Below, piece after piece: positions 17,783 to 25,293 of a stretch of DNA of 64,000 nucleotides; positions within the stretch are counted from its first letter, which is position 1; each line of letters opens with the position of its first letter. The notes below the pieces were generated by a model. The model was not told the DNA's origin and searched no databases. It saw nothing but the letters and a program-made list of their open reading frames with translations. The translations under genes and the position numbers were made by a program. This DNA is from Granulicella arctica. GTDB lineage: Bacteria > Acidobacteriota > Terriglobia > Terriglobales > Acidobacteriaceae. The stretch is from the NCBI RefSeq assembly GCF_013410065.1, contig NZ_JACCCW010000002.1, positions 558,001-622,000 of the forward strand, in the 5' to 3' direction.

Positions 17783-17791
17783 AGGGACGGT

Positions 17792-18010
17792 CTAGTGACA
17801 GGGGAAGCCGAGTAAATGGCGTCCGTCGTGTACAAATTCGTGAATGACCCGACCGTGAACGAGAGAAGTTGCTCCCTGTTCGGCACCGACAAAATAGATC
17901 AGAAGCAGCATTAGCAGCCCACCGAACAAAGCCCAGGGCATTAGTTCTCTCAACGAGACGACAGGAATGGCGACTGGTTGAAATATCGAGCCCGTAGCGG
18001 ACTGAGCCAT
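17792..18010 (-). CDS. cbtB: Cobalt transporter subunit CbtB
   Basis: This 72-residue protein has one membrane helix (about residues 26-42) followed by the CbtB histidine motif, here HEFVHDGRHLLGFPCH at the C-terminus, thought to bind the incoming metal. AGGAGG lies eight bases before the ATG. A sigma70-like promoter and a 9-bp palindrome lie upstream; no cobalamin riboswitch is seen in this leader, although cbtBA in other bacteria is often riboswitch-controlled. Confidence 0.93.
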   Translation of the reverse strand: MAQSATGSIFQPVAIPVVSLRELMPWALFGGLLMLLLIYFVGAEQGATSLVHGRVIHEFVHDGRHLLGFPCH

Positions 18011-18029
18011 ATTGGAGCCTCCTGGAATG

Positions 18030-18061
18030 AGACATCTTGATGAGAAATCGTGAAGATGTCT
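18030..18061. promoter_or_regulatory. 9-bp perfect palindrome in the cbtBA leader (candidate operator or RNA hairpin)
   Basis: AGACATCTT (18030-18038) and AAGATGTCT (18053-18061) form a perfect inverted repeat with a 14-base spacer. It sits between the predicted transcription start and the ribosome binding site of cbtB, a place where a metal-responsive repressor or an RNA hairpin could act. Confidence 0.5.
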
Positions 18062-18072
18062 AACTAATCCTG

Positions 18073-18101
18073 AGCGTAGTGAACGTCGATGGCAGTGTCA
18101 A
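18073..18101 (-). promoter_or_regulatory. Sigma70-like promoter for cbtBA
   Basis: On the minus strand TTGACA (18096-18101) and TACGCT (18073-18078) are separated by 17 bases. The -35 element is consensus and the spacing ideal. It may drive the whole minus-strand cobalamin locus. Confidence 0.6.
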
Positions 18102-18142
18102 GACAATCGGGTCACCGATGGTAATCTATCTGCGGTGAAACC

Positions 18143-18730
18143 TTGGAACTACCCGCTTTGCCAGCACGAATCACGCTTATAAGCCATGCGGCGACTCTTG
18201 CGTCGCGACGTGCATCATTTCCGCTGGACGAGCCCGTATTAGATGGTGAATTGGGAAAAATCGCGGCGACCGGATGGGCGATACCCCGGCTTCAGCACGT
18301 CTGGTCTGCTCCTGAGCAGCGGGCTCAACAGACAGCGAAGGCGTTGGGACTGAAGCCTTCTTTGTCGATGGAACTAGCTGACGTCAACTATGGGACGTGG
18401 AGCGGTAAGGGGATTGACGAGATACAGGCTAATGATCCGGAAGGATTGGCGGCATGGCTCACAGATGAGGACGCAGCTCCGCATGGCGGCGAGTCGTTTG
18501 TGCAACTGATCGCTCGAGTTGGAATTTGGATGAAGAAGCAAACTGACGCTGGGCATACAGTTGCGGTGACGCATCCCGTAGTAATCCGGGCGGCGATTCT
18601 TTGTGGCTTACAAGCCCCAGCCCATTCTTTCTGGCGTATAGAAGTCGCACCGCTGTCAATAACCGATCTCCGATTCAACGGAAGATTATGGACAGTCCGT
18701 TCGATGGGATGCTCCCTTTATCGTTCCTGA
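18143..18730 (+). CDS. Histidine phosphatase family protein next to cbtBA
   Basis: The 195-residue protein resembles phosphoglycerate-mutase-like phosphatases: WSAPEQRAQQTAKALG, a later GGESF motif and the second catalytic histidine in VTHPVVIRAAI. The usual first motif RHG is altered to SHA (ISHAAT near residues 14-19), so the arginine that normally contacts phosphate is missing. It is divergent from cbtB and starts at a TTG at 18143. Similar phosphatases occur beside cbtAB in other genomes, where a role in alpha-ribazole dephosphorylation has been suggested. A second, canonical family member lies at the left edge of the window. Confidence 0.8.
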   Translation: MELPALPARITLISHAATLASRRASFPLDEPVLDGELGKIAATGWAIPRLQHVWSAPEQRAQQTAKALGLKPSLSMELADVNYGTWSGKGIDEIQANDPEGLAAWLTDEDAAPHGGESFVQLIARVGIWMKKQTDAGHTVAVTHPVVIRAAILCGLQAPAHSFWRIEVAPLSITDLRFNGRLWTVRSMGCSLYRS

Positions 18731-18904
18731 AAAATCTGCAATGCCATGTGGCAGTCTTTCGAAATATTCTGGCACCTGCAAGTGCATAAAAGAGAGGTCG
18801 GTTGAAGTCTGCCGCAATCTCGCAACTGTAACTAGGAGCTTCACGCTGGAAACTTCGCCTTCAATAGATTTGCACCAGAGTCTGTCTCGCCTGACTCAAC
18901 CTCG

Positions 18905-20029
18905 CTAAAGGTTGCCGCGCGAGGCCTGCTCACGTTCGATCGCTTCGAACAGAGCCTTGAAGTTGCCCTTGCCGAAGCTGCGGCTGCCTTTACGTTGAAT
19001 AATTTCGTAAAAGACTGTCGGGCGATCTTCCACAGGGCGGGTAAAGATCTGCAACATGTAGCCTTCGTCGTCACGATCGACCAGGATGCCGAGCCGTTCG
19101 AGTTCTTCGATCGGCTCGTCGATCGTTCCGATGCGACTCTGGAGATCGGTGTAGTAACTATGCGGAATGGTGAGGAAACTGACGCCCTGCTGCTGCATCT
19201 GCGAGACGGTTGCGAGGATATCCTTCGTGGCGAGCGCCATGTGTTGGACGCCCGGGCCTCCGTAGAACTCGAGGTACTCTTCGATCTGCGATTTGCGGCG
19301 ACCTTTGGCGGGCTCGTTGATGGGGAATTTGACGTAACCGTTGCCATTGGCCATAACCTTGGACATAAGCGCGGAATACTCGGTCGAGATGTCGTTATCG
19401 TCGAAGTGCTGATAGAGAGAGAAGCCCATGACGTGTGCATAAAAGTTGACCCACTCGTTCATGGCATTCCAGCCAACATTACCGACGATGTGATCGACGT
19501 GAAGAAGGCCGACCGGACGAGCAATCGGGTCTGTAGACACAGCTTGATATCCGGGGAAGAAGACGCCGGTGTAGTCTTTGCGCTCCACAAAAGTATGTAA
19601 GGTATCGCCGTATGCGGCGATACTGGCAGTGACGACTCGACCCTCATCATCGCTGAACTCGGTGGGTTCCTGTACGGAACGGGCACCGCGGCTGGTTGTT
19701 TCTAGCCACGCGCTGCGCGCATCGTCGACCCAGAGTGCGATGGAACGAACGCCATCTCCATGTTTGTGCACGTGCTGGGCAGCCTCGGAGTCGGAACGGA
19801 GAGCAGTGGTTAGAACGAAGCGGATCTTGCCTTGCTGTAGAACGTAAGAGGCGCGATCGCGTTGTCCCGTCTCGGGGCCAGCATAGGCGATCAGCGACAT
19901 GCCGAAGGCCATGCGATAAAAATAGGCTGACTGTCGAGCGTTTCCCACGAAGAACTCGATGTGATCTGTCCCTTTGAGCGGAAGGAAATCCTTCACGGTT
20001 TGCTGCTCGACCTGTGGGATTGTTGCCAT
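18905..20029 (-). CDS. hppD: 4-hydroxyphenylpyruvate dioxygenase
   Basis: HPPD converts 4-hydroxyphenylpyruvate to homogentisate with Fe(II) and oxygen. The 374-residue protein has two vicinal-oxygen-chelate domains. Iron ligands are visible in LLHVDHIVGNV, GVQHMALATKDI and VFYEIIQRKG, and the C-terminal KGNFKALFEAIEREQASRGNL is diagnostic. ATG 20029 is preferred over an extension to 20092, because AGGAG precedes it. It is the last gene of the homogentisate operon, 114 nt after fumarylacetoacetase. Confidence 0.96.
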   Translation of the reverse strand: MATIPQVEQQTVKDFLPLKGTDHIEFFVGNARQSAYFYRMAFGMSLIAYAGPETGQRDRASYVLQQGKIRFVLTTALRSDSEAAQHVHKHGDGVRSIALWVDDARSAWLETTSRGARSVQEPTEFSDDEGRVVTASIAAYGDTLHTFVERKDYTGVFFPGYQAVSTDPIARPVGLLHVDHIVGNVGWNAMNEWVNFYAHVMGFSLYQHFDDNDISTEYSALMSKVMANGNGYVKFPINEPAKGRRKSQIEEYLEFYGGPGVQHMALATKDILATVSQMQQQGVSFLTIPHSYYTDLQSRIGTIDEPIEELERLGILVDRDDEGYMLQIFTRPVEDRPTVFYEIIQRKGSRSFGKGNFKALFEAIEREQASRGNL

Positions 20030-20143
20030 GATGCTTATCTCCTGTCCTATGGCGTTGATTACCCCTCCGCCAGCTATCGCATGAGCAAGCATCCGCCTCG
20101 TTTGTAACTGATGTCAAATCGTGTTTGCGAGCATTTGGTTAGA

Positions 20144-21472
20144 TCACTCGTGCGTGTGTGCGATAGGTGGTGCGATGATGCCGCGACACTCTCCGAGACC
20201 GATGCGAGGGAGACCGGGCAGCTCGCAGAAGCCGCGAAGGATGACCTCGTCACCATCTTGAAGGAAGCTGCGTATTTCTCCGTTTGCAAGCTTGAACGGA
20301 GTGGTGCCGCGATGAGAGATTTCAAGCAGCGAGCCTTGTGATCCTTCCTCGGGACCAGAGAGGGTGCCACTAGCGATGAGATCGCCGGAAAGCAGGTTAC
20401 AGCCGTTACTAGTATGGTGTGCAAGCATCTGCGCAAAGCTCCAGTAGAGACTTCGCAGATTGCCCGAGCTGAGCTGCACAGGCAGTTGTGCCGAGTCTCG
20501 CATCGCCTGCGTCGATAGATGGACTTCGAGCTTGAGGTCAATGGCAGCCGCTGCCCCAGCCGGTGAACTTAGATATGGAAGCGGGGCGGGATCTCCGGAT
20601 GGACGTGGCGCGAGCGGAACGCGGAATGGAGCGAGCGCGTCCATGGTGACTACCCAGGGAGAGATGCTGGTAGCAAAGCTCTTGCCGAGAAACGGGCCCA
20701 GCGGCTGGTACTCCCATGCCTGAATATCACGAGCTGACCAGTCGTTTACAAGCGAGATGCCGAAGATATGCTCCTCAGCACTTTCGATAGAGATCGAATG
20801 ACCGAGTGAATTGCCGGTGCCGACATAAACGCCGACCTCCAGTTCGTAGTCGAGCTGTTTGGTCGCGCCAAATGTGGGAAGATCGGCGGATGGCGGCTTG
20901 GTCTGGCCGTGCGGCCTGGACACAGGTGTTCCGCTGAGGATGAGCGACGAGGCTCGGCCGTGATAGCCGATAGGGACGAACTTATAGTTGGGGAGCAGAG
21001 GTTGATCGGGTCGAAAGAGGCGGCCAACATTGGTGGCGTGATCGATAGAGGCATAGAAGTCCGTGTAGTTACCGACTTGAACAGGCTTGCGAAGGACCGC
21101 GCCCTCTCTTGGAATGAGGAGCTTTTCAAGGATTTTTATCTGGGTTGCATCCGTTCCCTCTGTCATGAGAAGCATCACTGCGCGCCGAAGTTGCGAAACA
21201 GCTCCATTGCCACACTGCATGAGTGGATTCAGATACGGCGCAGTGCAGGCATGGCGTAGCGCGCTGTCTAGCGCATCGAGAAGTCCGTTACCGGCGGCCA
21301 GGTGGAGATCAAAGATGAAGTCACCGATACCGACGCCTAGGTGCGATTCACCATCTTGCATCTGCAATACACAGAAGGGTAGGTTCTGAAGAGGGAAGTC
21401 GCATTCGGGTTCATTTGCAGAGGCAACCCAACTTTTCCATGTCCAGTATTCTTCGAGCGCAGTTACTGTCAC
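20144..21472 (-). CDS. fahA: Fumarylacetoacetase
   Basis: This enzyme hydrolyses fumarylacetoacetate to fumarate and acetoacetate, the last step of tyrosine breakdown. The 442-residue protein has the FAH N-terminal domain (CDFPLQNLPFCVL) and catalytic domain with YTDFYASIDHATNVGRLFR, FVPIGYHGRASSLILSG, DYELEVGVYVG and VNDWSARDIQAWEYQPLGPF. The GTG at 21472 overlaps the stop of the upstream gene as GTGA, and a GAGGTGG-like ribosome site precedes it; the longer frame to 21520 is less likely. Confidence 0.94.
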   Translation of the reverse strand: MTVTALEEYWTWKSWVASANEPECDFPLQNLPFCVLQMQDGESHLGVGIGDFIFDLHLAAGNGLLDALDSALRHACTAPYLNPLMQCGNGAVSQLRRAVMLLMTEGTDATQIKILEKLLIPREGAVLRKPVQVGNYTDFYASIDHATNVGRLFRPDQPLLPNYKFVPIGYHGRASSLILSGTPVSRPHGQTKPPSADLPTFGATKQLDYELEVGVYVGTGNSLGHSISIESAEEHIFGISLVNDWSARDIQAWEYQPLGPFLGKSFATSISPWVVTMDALAPFRVPLAPRPSGDPAPLPYLSSPAGAAAAIDLKLEVHLSTQAMRDSAQLPVQLSSGNLRSLYWSFAQMLAHHTSNGCNLLSGDLIASGTLSGPEEGSQGSLLEISHRGTTPFKLANGEIRSFLQDGDEVILRGFCELPGLPRIGLGECRGIIAPPIAHTHE

Positions 21473-22317
21473 AACCACCTCAATTGTTTCATCTCGTCGA
21501 GCGGCTCGGTGAATGAGCATGAACCGAAACCCATCATAATGTTTTCGCGGACATGTACGAGTTCGTACATGGCGAAACGCTGATCACGCCAGCGCGCACA
21601 TTCGCCATCGAATGAAAAGCTAGTAGGTAAGCTGTCCTCAAGCAGAGCGCTTGCCACACCGATATCTCCGCCGAGCGAAAGCATCGACGTGGCAAGAATC
21701 ACATTGATGAATCCGTACATCAACGCTCTTTCGCTGTCGGGTGCGTAAGTCAGTGGATGAATACCACGGAGAGCGTGATGGAGACCGGCCGTAGCCTTGA
21801 AGGGAACGTGCCGTGTGACGCAATATGAGAGAAAATGGGCAACCTCGTGAACCGACGGAATCGCATGTTGTGTGACACCGCCGGTCCTTATCTTCGCGTA
21901 ACCCCCAGCATCAGCAATCGCCGCAACATACTCGGCAGGGTCTGTACCGCTCGGCACCTCAAAGTAAATTTTGCCTACAGGCAGGCGACTGCGGATGGCA
22001 GCGATCTCCCTAATCTGCGTTGGTCTGAACTCGACGACATCGAGAGACAGCCCAAGACGCTCAGCCATGCGGAGATCGTTCTCCCACTCAGGACCAACAA
22101 GCAGACTCAGAGGCCATTCAGTCGCGCTCGAAGGCGAAGAAGCGCAAAATTCTGTAAGACTGCTGACAGGAAGGATCAGCCTCCCAAGAGCCCATGCGTG
22201 CGGGCCCTCATGGTATCGGCAGTACTCGCGGATAGTTGTGTGCATGTCGAGATTCGCCGGAGGAAAAAGACCGGCGTAGTCGATACAGTGGCAGAGAAGC
22301 GCTTGAGCCGCGGTCAT
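21469..22317 (-). CDS. Uncharacterised protein of the homogentisate operon
   Basis: I do not recognise a named family for this 282-residue soluble protein. It begins [20 protein letters not shown], contains a LDVVEFRP segment, a KIYFEVPSG strand, AKIRTGGVT and [13 protein letters not shown], and ends with a conserved-looking [16 protein letters not shown]. Alternating strands with charged ends and the K-x-R-x-GG and KATAG patterns resemble a TIM barrel of the aldolase or enolase sort. It is coupled on both sides (ATGA with hmgA, GTGA with fahA), exactly where maleylacetoacetate isomerase acts in the pathway. Function unknown; a part in the homogentisate pathway is inference from context. Confidence 0.85.
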   Translation of the reverse strand: MTAAQALLCHCIDYAGLFPPANLDMHTTIREYCRYHEGPHAWALGRLILPVSSLTEFCASSPSSATEWPLSLLVGPEWENDLRMAERLGLSLDVVEFRPTQIREIAAIRSRLPVGKIYFEVPSGTDPAEYVAAIADAGGYAKIRTGGVTQHAIPSVHEVAHFLSYCVTRHVPFKATAGLHHALRGIHPLTYAPDSERALMYGFINVILATSMLSLGGDIGVASALLEDSLPTSFSFDGECARWRDQRFAMYELVHVRENIMMGFGSCSFTEPLDEMKQLRWL

Positions 22318-23621
22318 CTCTTATCCGCCTCCACACCGGGATAGAGGCGCTTCAAACCTTGCCAGCATTCGTAATACTCGTGCTGTAGGATCTTCGTTTC
22401 GAGCGCGAAGCGTGTCGGGCGCACAACCATGCGTGTCTCGAACATGAACGCAAGCGAGTCCTTGATGTGCTGCGGTTTCAAATCTGCTGCACTCGCACGT
22501 GCAAAGGTTTCTGCATCTGGTCCATGACCGGACATGCAGTTGTGCAGGCTTGCACCACCGGGCAGGAAGCCCTCTGCTTTGGCGTCATACTCTCCGTAGA
22601 TCAGGCCCATGAACTCGTTCATCATGTTGCGGTGAAACCAGGGGGGACGGAAAGTGTGCTCTGCAACAAGCCAGCGCGGAGGAAATATGACAAAGTCGAC
22701 ATTGGCGATGCCGTGAAGATGTGATGGTGCAGTGAGTACGGTGAAGATGGATGGATCGGGATGGTCGAAGCTGACTGTGTTGATGCAGTTGAAGCGCGCC
22801 ATGTCGTATTTGTAAGGGGCATAGTTGCCGTGCCACGCGACGACGTCAATCGGAGAGTGATTGAACTTCGCGGACCAGAGCCTGCCAAGAAACTTGGAGA
22901 CGACCTCGCACTCTCCTTCCCCATCCTCGAAAGCGGCTACAGGGGTAAGGAAATCTCTGGAGTTTGCGAGGCCATTTGCTCCGATTGGCCCAAGCTCCGG
23001 AAGCCGAAAAGGCTGACCGTAGTTCTCGCAGATATAACCTCGTGCTTTTTCATCCAGAAGATCGACGCGAAACTTGATGCCGCGAGGGATGACGATGAGT
23101 TCTCCGGGCTTTACTTCAAGGATGCCGCATTCGGTCACGAAGCGTAGCCCGCCCTGTTGAGGAAGAATCAACATCTCGCCATCGGCGTTATAAAAGAAGC
23201 GGGCGCTCATGGAGGAGGTTGCGGTATAGAGGTGAATGCCGACGCCATCCTGGTTTGCGGGATCGCCGTTGCCGCCAAGGGTGGTTATGCCTTCGACAAA
23301 ATCAGTCGCAGAAGGGAAGTCGGGAGGGTTCCACCGCATCTGATTCGGTGGCGTTGGGAGCTCTTCGAACAGACCGCTGCGCAAAAGAGTCTGCGTCGCA
23401 AACGGCTGATACGGCTCGTGCACGACGGAAGGACGAATGCGATACATCCACGTACGTCGATTCAACCCTCGCGGCGCGGTGAAAGCCGATCCGCTCACCT
23501 GCTCTGCATAGAGACCGTAAGCGTTCCTCTGAGGTGCATTTTGTCCGACCGGAAGCGCGCCGGGCTGAGCCTCTGTAGCAAATTCATTTCCAAATCCAGA
23601 CTGATAGATGAGTTCTGGCAT
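22314..23621 (-). CDS. hmgA: Homogentisate 1,2-dioxygenase
   Basis: HmgA opens the ring of homogentisate to give maleylacetoacetate. The 435-residue protein starts with [13 protein letters not shown], contains [13 protein letters not shown], a cupin core with [22 protein letters not shown], and the iron-site region [20 protein letters not shown] with [10 protein letters not shown] and [15 protein letters not shown] 23621 has GGAAGAGGAA upstream and fits family starts better than an extension to 23660. It is the first gene of the operon hmgA-unknown-fahA-hppD. Confidence 0.96.
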   Translation of the reverse strand: MPELIYQSGFGNEFATEAQPGALPVGQNAPQRNAYGLYAEQVSGSAFTAPRGLNRRTWMYRIRPSVVHEPYQPFATQTLLRSGLFEELPTPPNQMRWNPPDFPSATDFVEGITTLGGNGDPANQDGVGIHLYTATSSMSARFFYNADGEMLILPQQGGLRFVTECGILEVKPGELIVIPRGIKFRVDLLDEKARGYICENYGQPFRLPELGPIGANGLANSRDFLTPVAAFEDGEGECEVVSKFLGRLWSAKFNHSPIDVVAWHGNYAPYKYDMARFNCINTVSFDHPDPSIFTVLTAPSHLHGIANVDFVIFPPRWLVAEHTFRPPWFHRNMMNEFMGLIYGEYDAKAEGFLPGGASLHNCMSGHGPDAETFARASAADLKPQHIKDSLAFMFETRMVVRPTRFALETKILQHEYYECWQGLKRLYPGVEADKR

Positions 23622-23833
23622 GCAATTCCTCTTCCGCGCTCTTCCTTGAAAAGCGAGCACGGCGAGTATCGCACTTAAGACTCATTCTTGGCATCTTGGT
23701 GTGATCTGAAAAAAGATGGCGGAGGAGATGCCCTGAGTCTCTCCTTTATGTGGCCAGCAGAGAGGTATCGTCTAGCGGTCTGACTATCCTATGCCGTTAC
23801 CATCTCCAGAGTGGTACAACTGACTCTAACTCG

Positions 23834-24907
23834 ATGACGAAAAAAACTGTTCGATCTGACGACGGAAGACCGGTAAGTCTGAAGGTGCTGGGGGAGTACC
23901 TAGATCTCTCGCCCGCAACCATATCGCTGGTCATGAATAACGCTCCTGGGGCCAAATCAATTGCGCCGGCCACACGCGAGCGTGTGCTGGCAGCCGCAAA
24001 AAAGTTCAACTACCGTCCCAACACCATTGCCCGCTCCCTGCGTACCCGGCAAACCTTTACGATCGGCGTGATTGTGCCGGAGTTTAGCGAAGGCTACTTC
24101 ACCATGGTGATGAATGGCGTGGAAGAGTACCTGATGCATGCTGGATATCTGCATTTCGTCGTCAGCCATCAGGGCAAATCCGACCTGATCGACGAATACC
24201 CGCGTTTGTTATCCGAACGCTCGGTAGACGGCTTCATCCTGGTAAACACATCGTTGAACGAGCAGGTACGTGTGCCAGTAGTTGCCATATCCGGGCATAG
24301 GAAGATGCAGAACGTCACCAATGTCATGCTGGACCACGATCGTTCGGCAGCTCTGGCATTGAAGCATCTCTATGATCTGGGGCACCGCCGCATAGCGTTT
24401 ATGAAAGGACAGCGTCACGCTCTGGACTCCGAGTATCGCTGGGAGGGCATTCAACAGATAGCCAAAAAGATCGGCATCACAGTGTTCCCAGAGCTATGTG
24501 TCTTTCTCGAAGCGAACTCCTGGTCGCCGGAGCTTGGCTATCCTGTGGTCCGCGATCTGCTCGCCAAGACCCGCGATTTCACCGCGATCTTCTGTTTCAA
24601 CGATATTGCTGCTGTTGGCGCCATTCGCGCTATCACTGATGCGGGGCTCTCCTGCCCGAACGATATCTCCGTCATTGGATTCGACGATATCGCCAGCGCT
24701 ATGTATCAAACGCCCAGCCTGACTACCATTCGGCAGCCATTGCGCCGCATGGGAGAGACGGCTGCGCAGCTTCTGTTGAAGCGGATACAAAATCCACTGG
24801 AAGCCTACCCAGAGACAGTCGTGTTTGAGCCGGAATTGATGGTGCGGGAGTCCACCAGCGGTGTGCGAATCCTTGCTGAGACGGTAAAGCGCAAAGCTAA
24901 GAGATAA
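23834..24907 (+). CDS. LacI-family transcriptional regulator
   Basis: The 357-residue regulator has an N-terminal helix-turn-helix (VSLKVLGEYLDLSPATISLVMNN) and hinge helix region (YRPNTIARSLRT), followed by a periplasmic-binding-protein-like sensor domain ending in SVIGFDDIASAMYQTPSLTTIRQP. It probably senses a sugar or sugar derivative. A frame open to 23750 (GTG) would add 28 residues; neither start has a clear ribosome site, and ATG 23834 places the DNA-binding helix normally. It diverges from hmgA and converges on the glycoside-hydrolase-like gene at 25294. Confidence 0.9.
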   Translation: MTKKTVRSDDGRPVSLKVLGEYLDLSPATISLVMNNAPGAKSIAPATRERVLAAAKKFNYRPNTIARSLRTRQTFTIGVIVPEFSEGYFTMVMNGVEEYLMHAGYLHFVVSHQGKSDLIDEYPRLLSERSVDGFILVNTSLNEQVRVPVVAISGHRKMQNVTNVMLDHDRSAALALKHLYDLGHRRIAFMKGQRHALDSEYRWEGIQQIAKKIGITVFPELCVFLEANSWSPELGYPVVRDLLAKTRDFTAIFCFNDIAAVGAIRAITDAGLSCPNDISVIGFDDIASAMYQTPSLTTIRQPLRRMGETAAQLLLKRIQNPLEAYPETVVFEPELMVRESTSGVRILAETVKRKAKR

Positions 24908-25026
24908 TGTTCAAAAACCTGTCAAGCCCCACCCATCACAAAACCCGCTCCAATCCAGCACATTCGCGTGGCATACTACCCCCACCCAATCCGCTATACT
25001 GGAAATACAGAACATTTCATCGTCTA

Positions 25027-25058
25027 ACTTAACGGCATCTCGCAGAGCGCCGTTAAGT
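25027..25058. terminator. 10-bp hairpin after the LacI regulator (possible bidirectional terminator)
   Basis: ACTTAACGGC and GCCGTTAAGT form a perfect 10-bp stem with a 13-base loop between convergent genes. No run of T follows on either strand, so factor-independent termination is uncertain. Confidence 0.4.
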
Positions 25059-25062
25059 CCAA

Positions 25063-25108
25063 TAGAATCTTATATTTGATATCTAACCCATTTAGAATCT
25101 TATATTTG
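25063..25108. repeat. Two copies of a 16-bp direct repeat
   Basis: TAGAATCTTATATTTG occurs at 25063-25078 and 25093-25108, spaced 30 bp start to start, close to three helical turns. Purpose unknown. Confidence 0.7.
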
Positions 25109-25146
25109 GCTAGAGGTTAATTCGCTAAGTTATTGTAAATAAGAGG

Positions 25147-25184
25147 CTTATGATTGCCAGCCTGGGGGGGGGGGGAATCATAAG
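25147..25184. repeat. Hairpin with a G12 tract in its loop
   Basis: CTTATGATT (25147-25155) and AATCATAAG (25176-25184) form a perfect 9-bp stem enclosing GCCAGCCT plus twelve consecutive G (25164-25175). A second hairpin, CTCTAAA/TTTAGAG at 25189-25207, follows directly. Confidence 0.7.
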
Positions 25185-25293
25185 AAGTCTCTAAAAGCTG
25201 TTTAGAGCTAAATGGAGAGCTGCCCTTTTGGGAAGGTATCGCTTCAGTCGTGCGGTAAACACGATATGCCGAGACGGTCACAAATGAGCACGA

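Larger units (their letters stand above)
24908..25293. other. Repeat-rich intergenic region between convergent genes
   Basis: This 386-base stretch holds no credible gene. It contains a 10-bp perfect inverted repeat, two copies of a 16-bp AT-rich direct repeat, a hairpin whose loop carries twelve G, and a second short hairpin, all listed separately. Confidence 0.7.
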
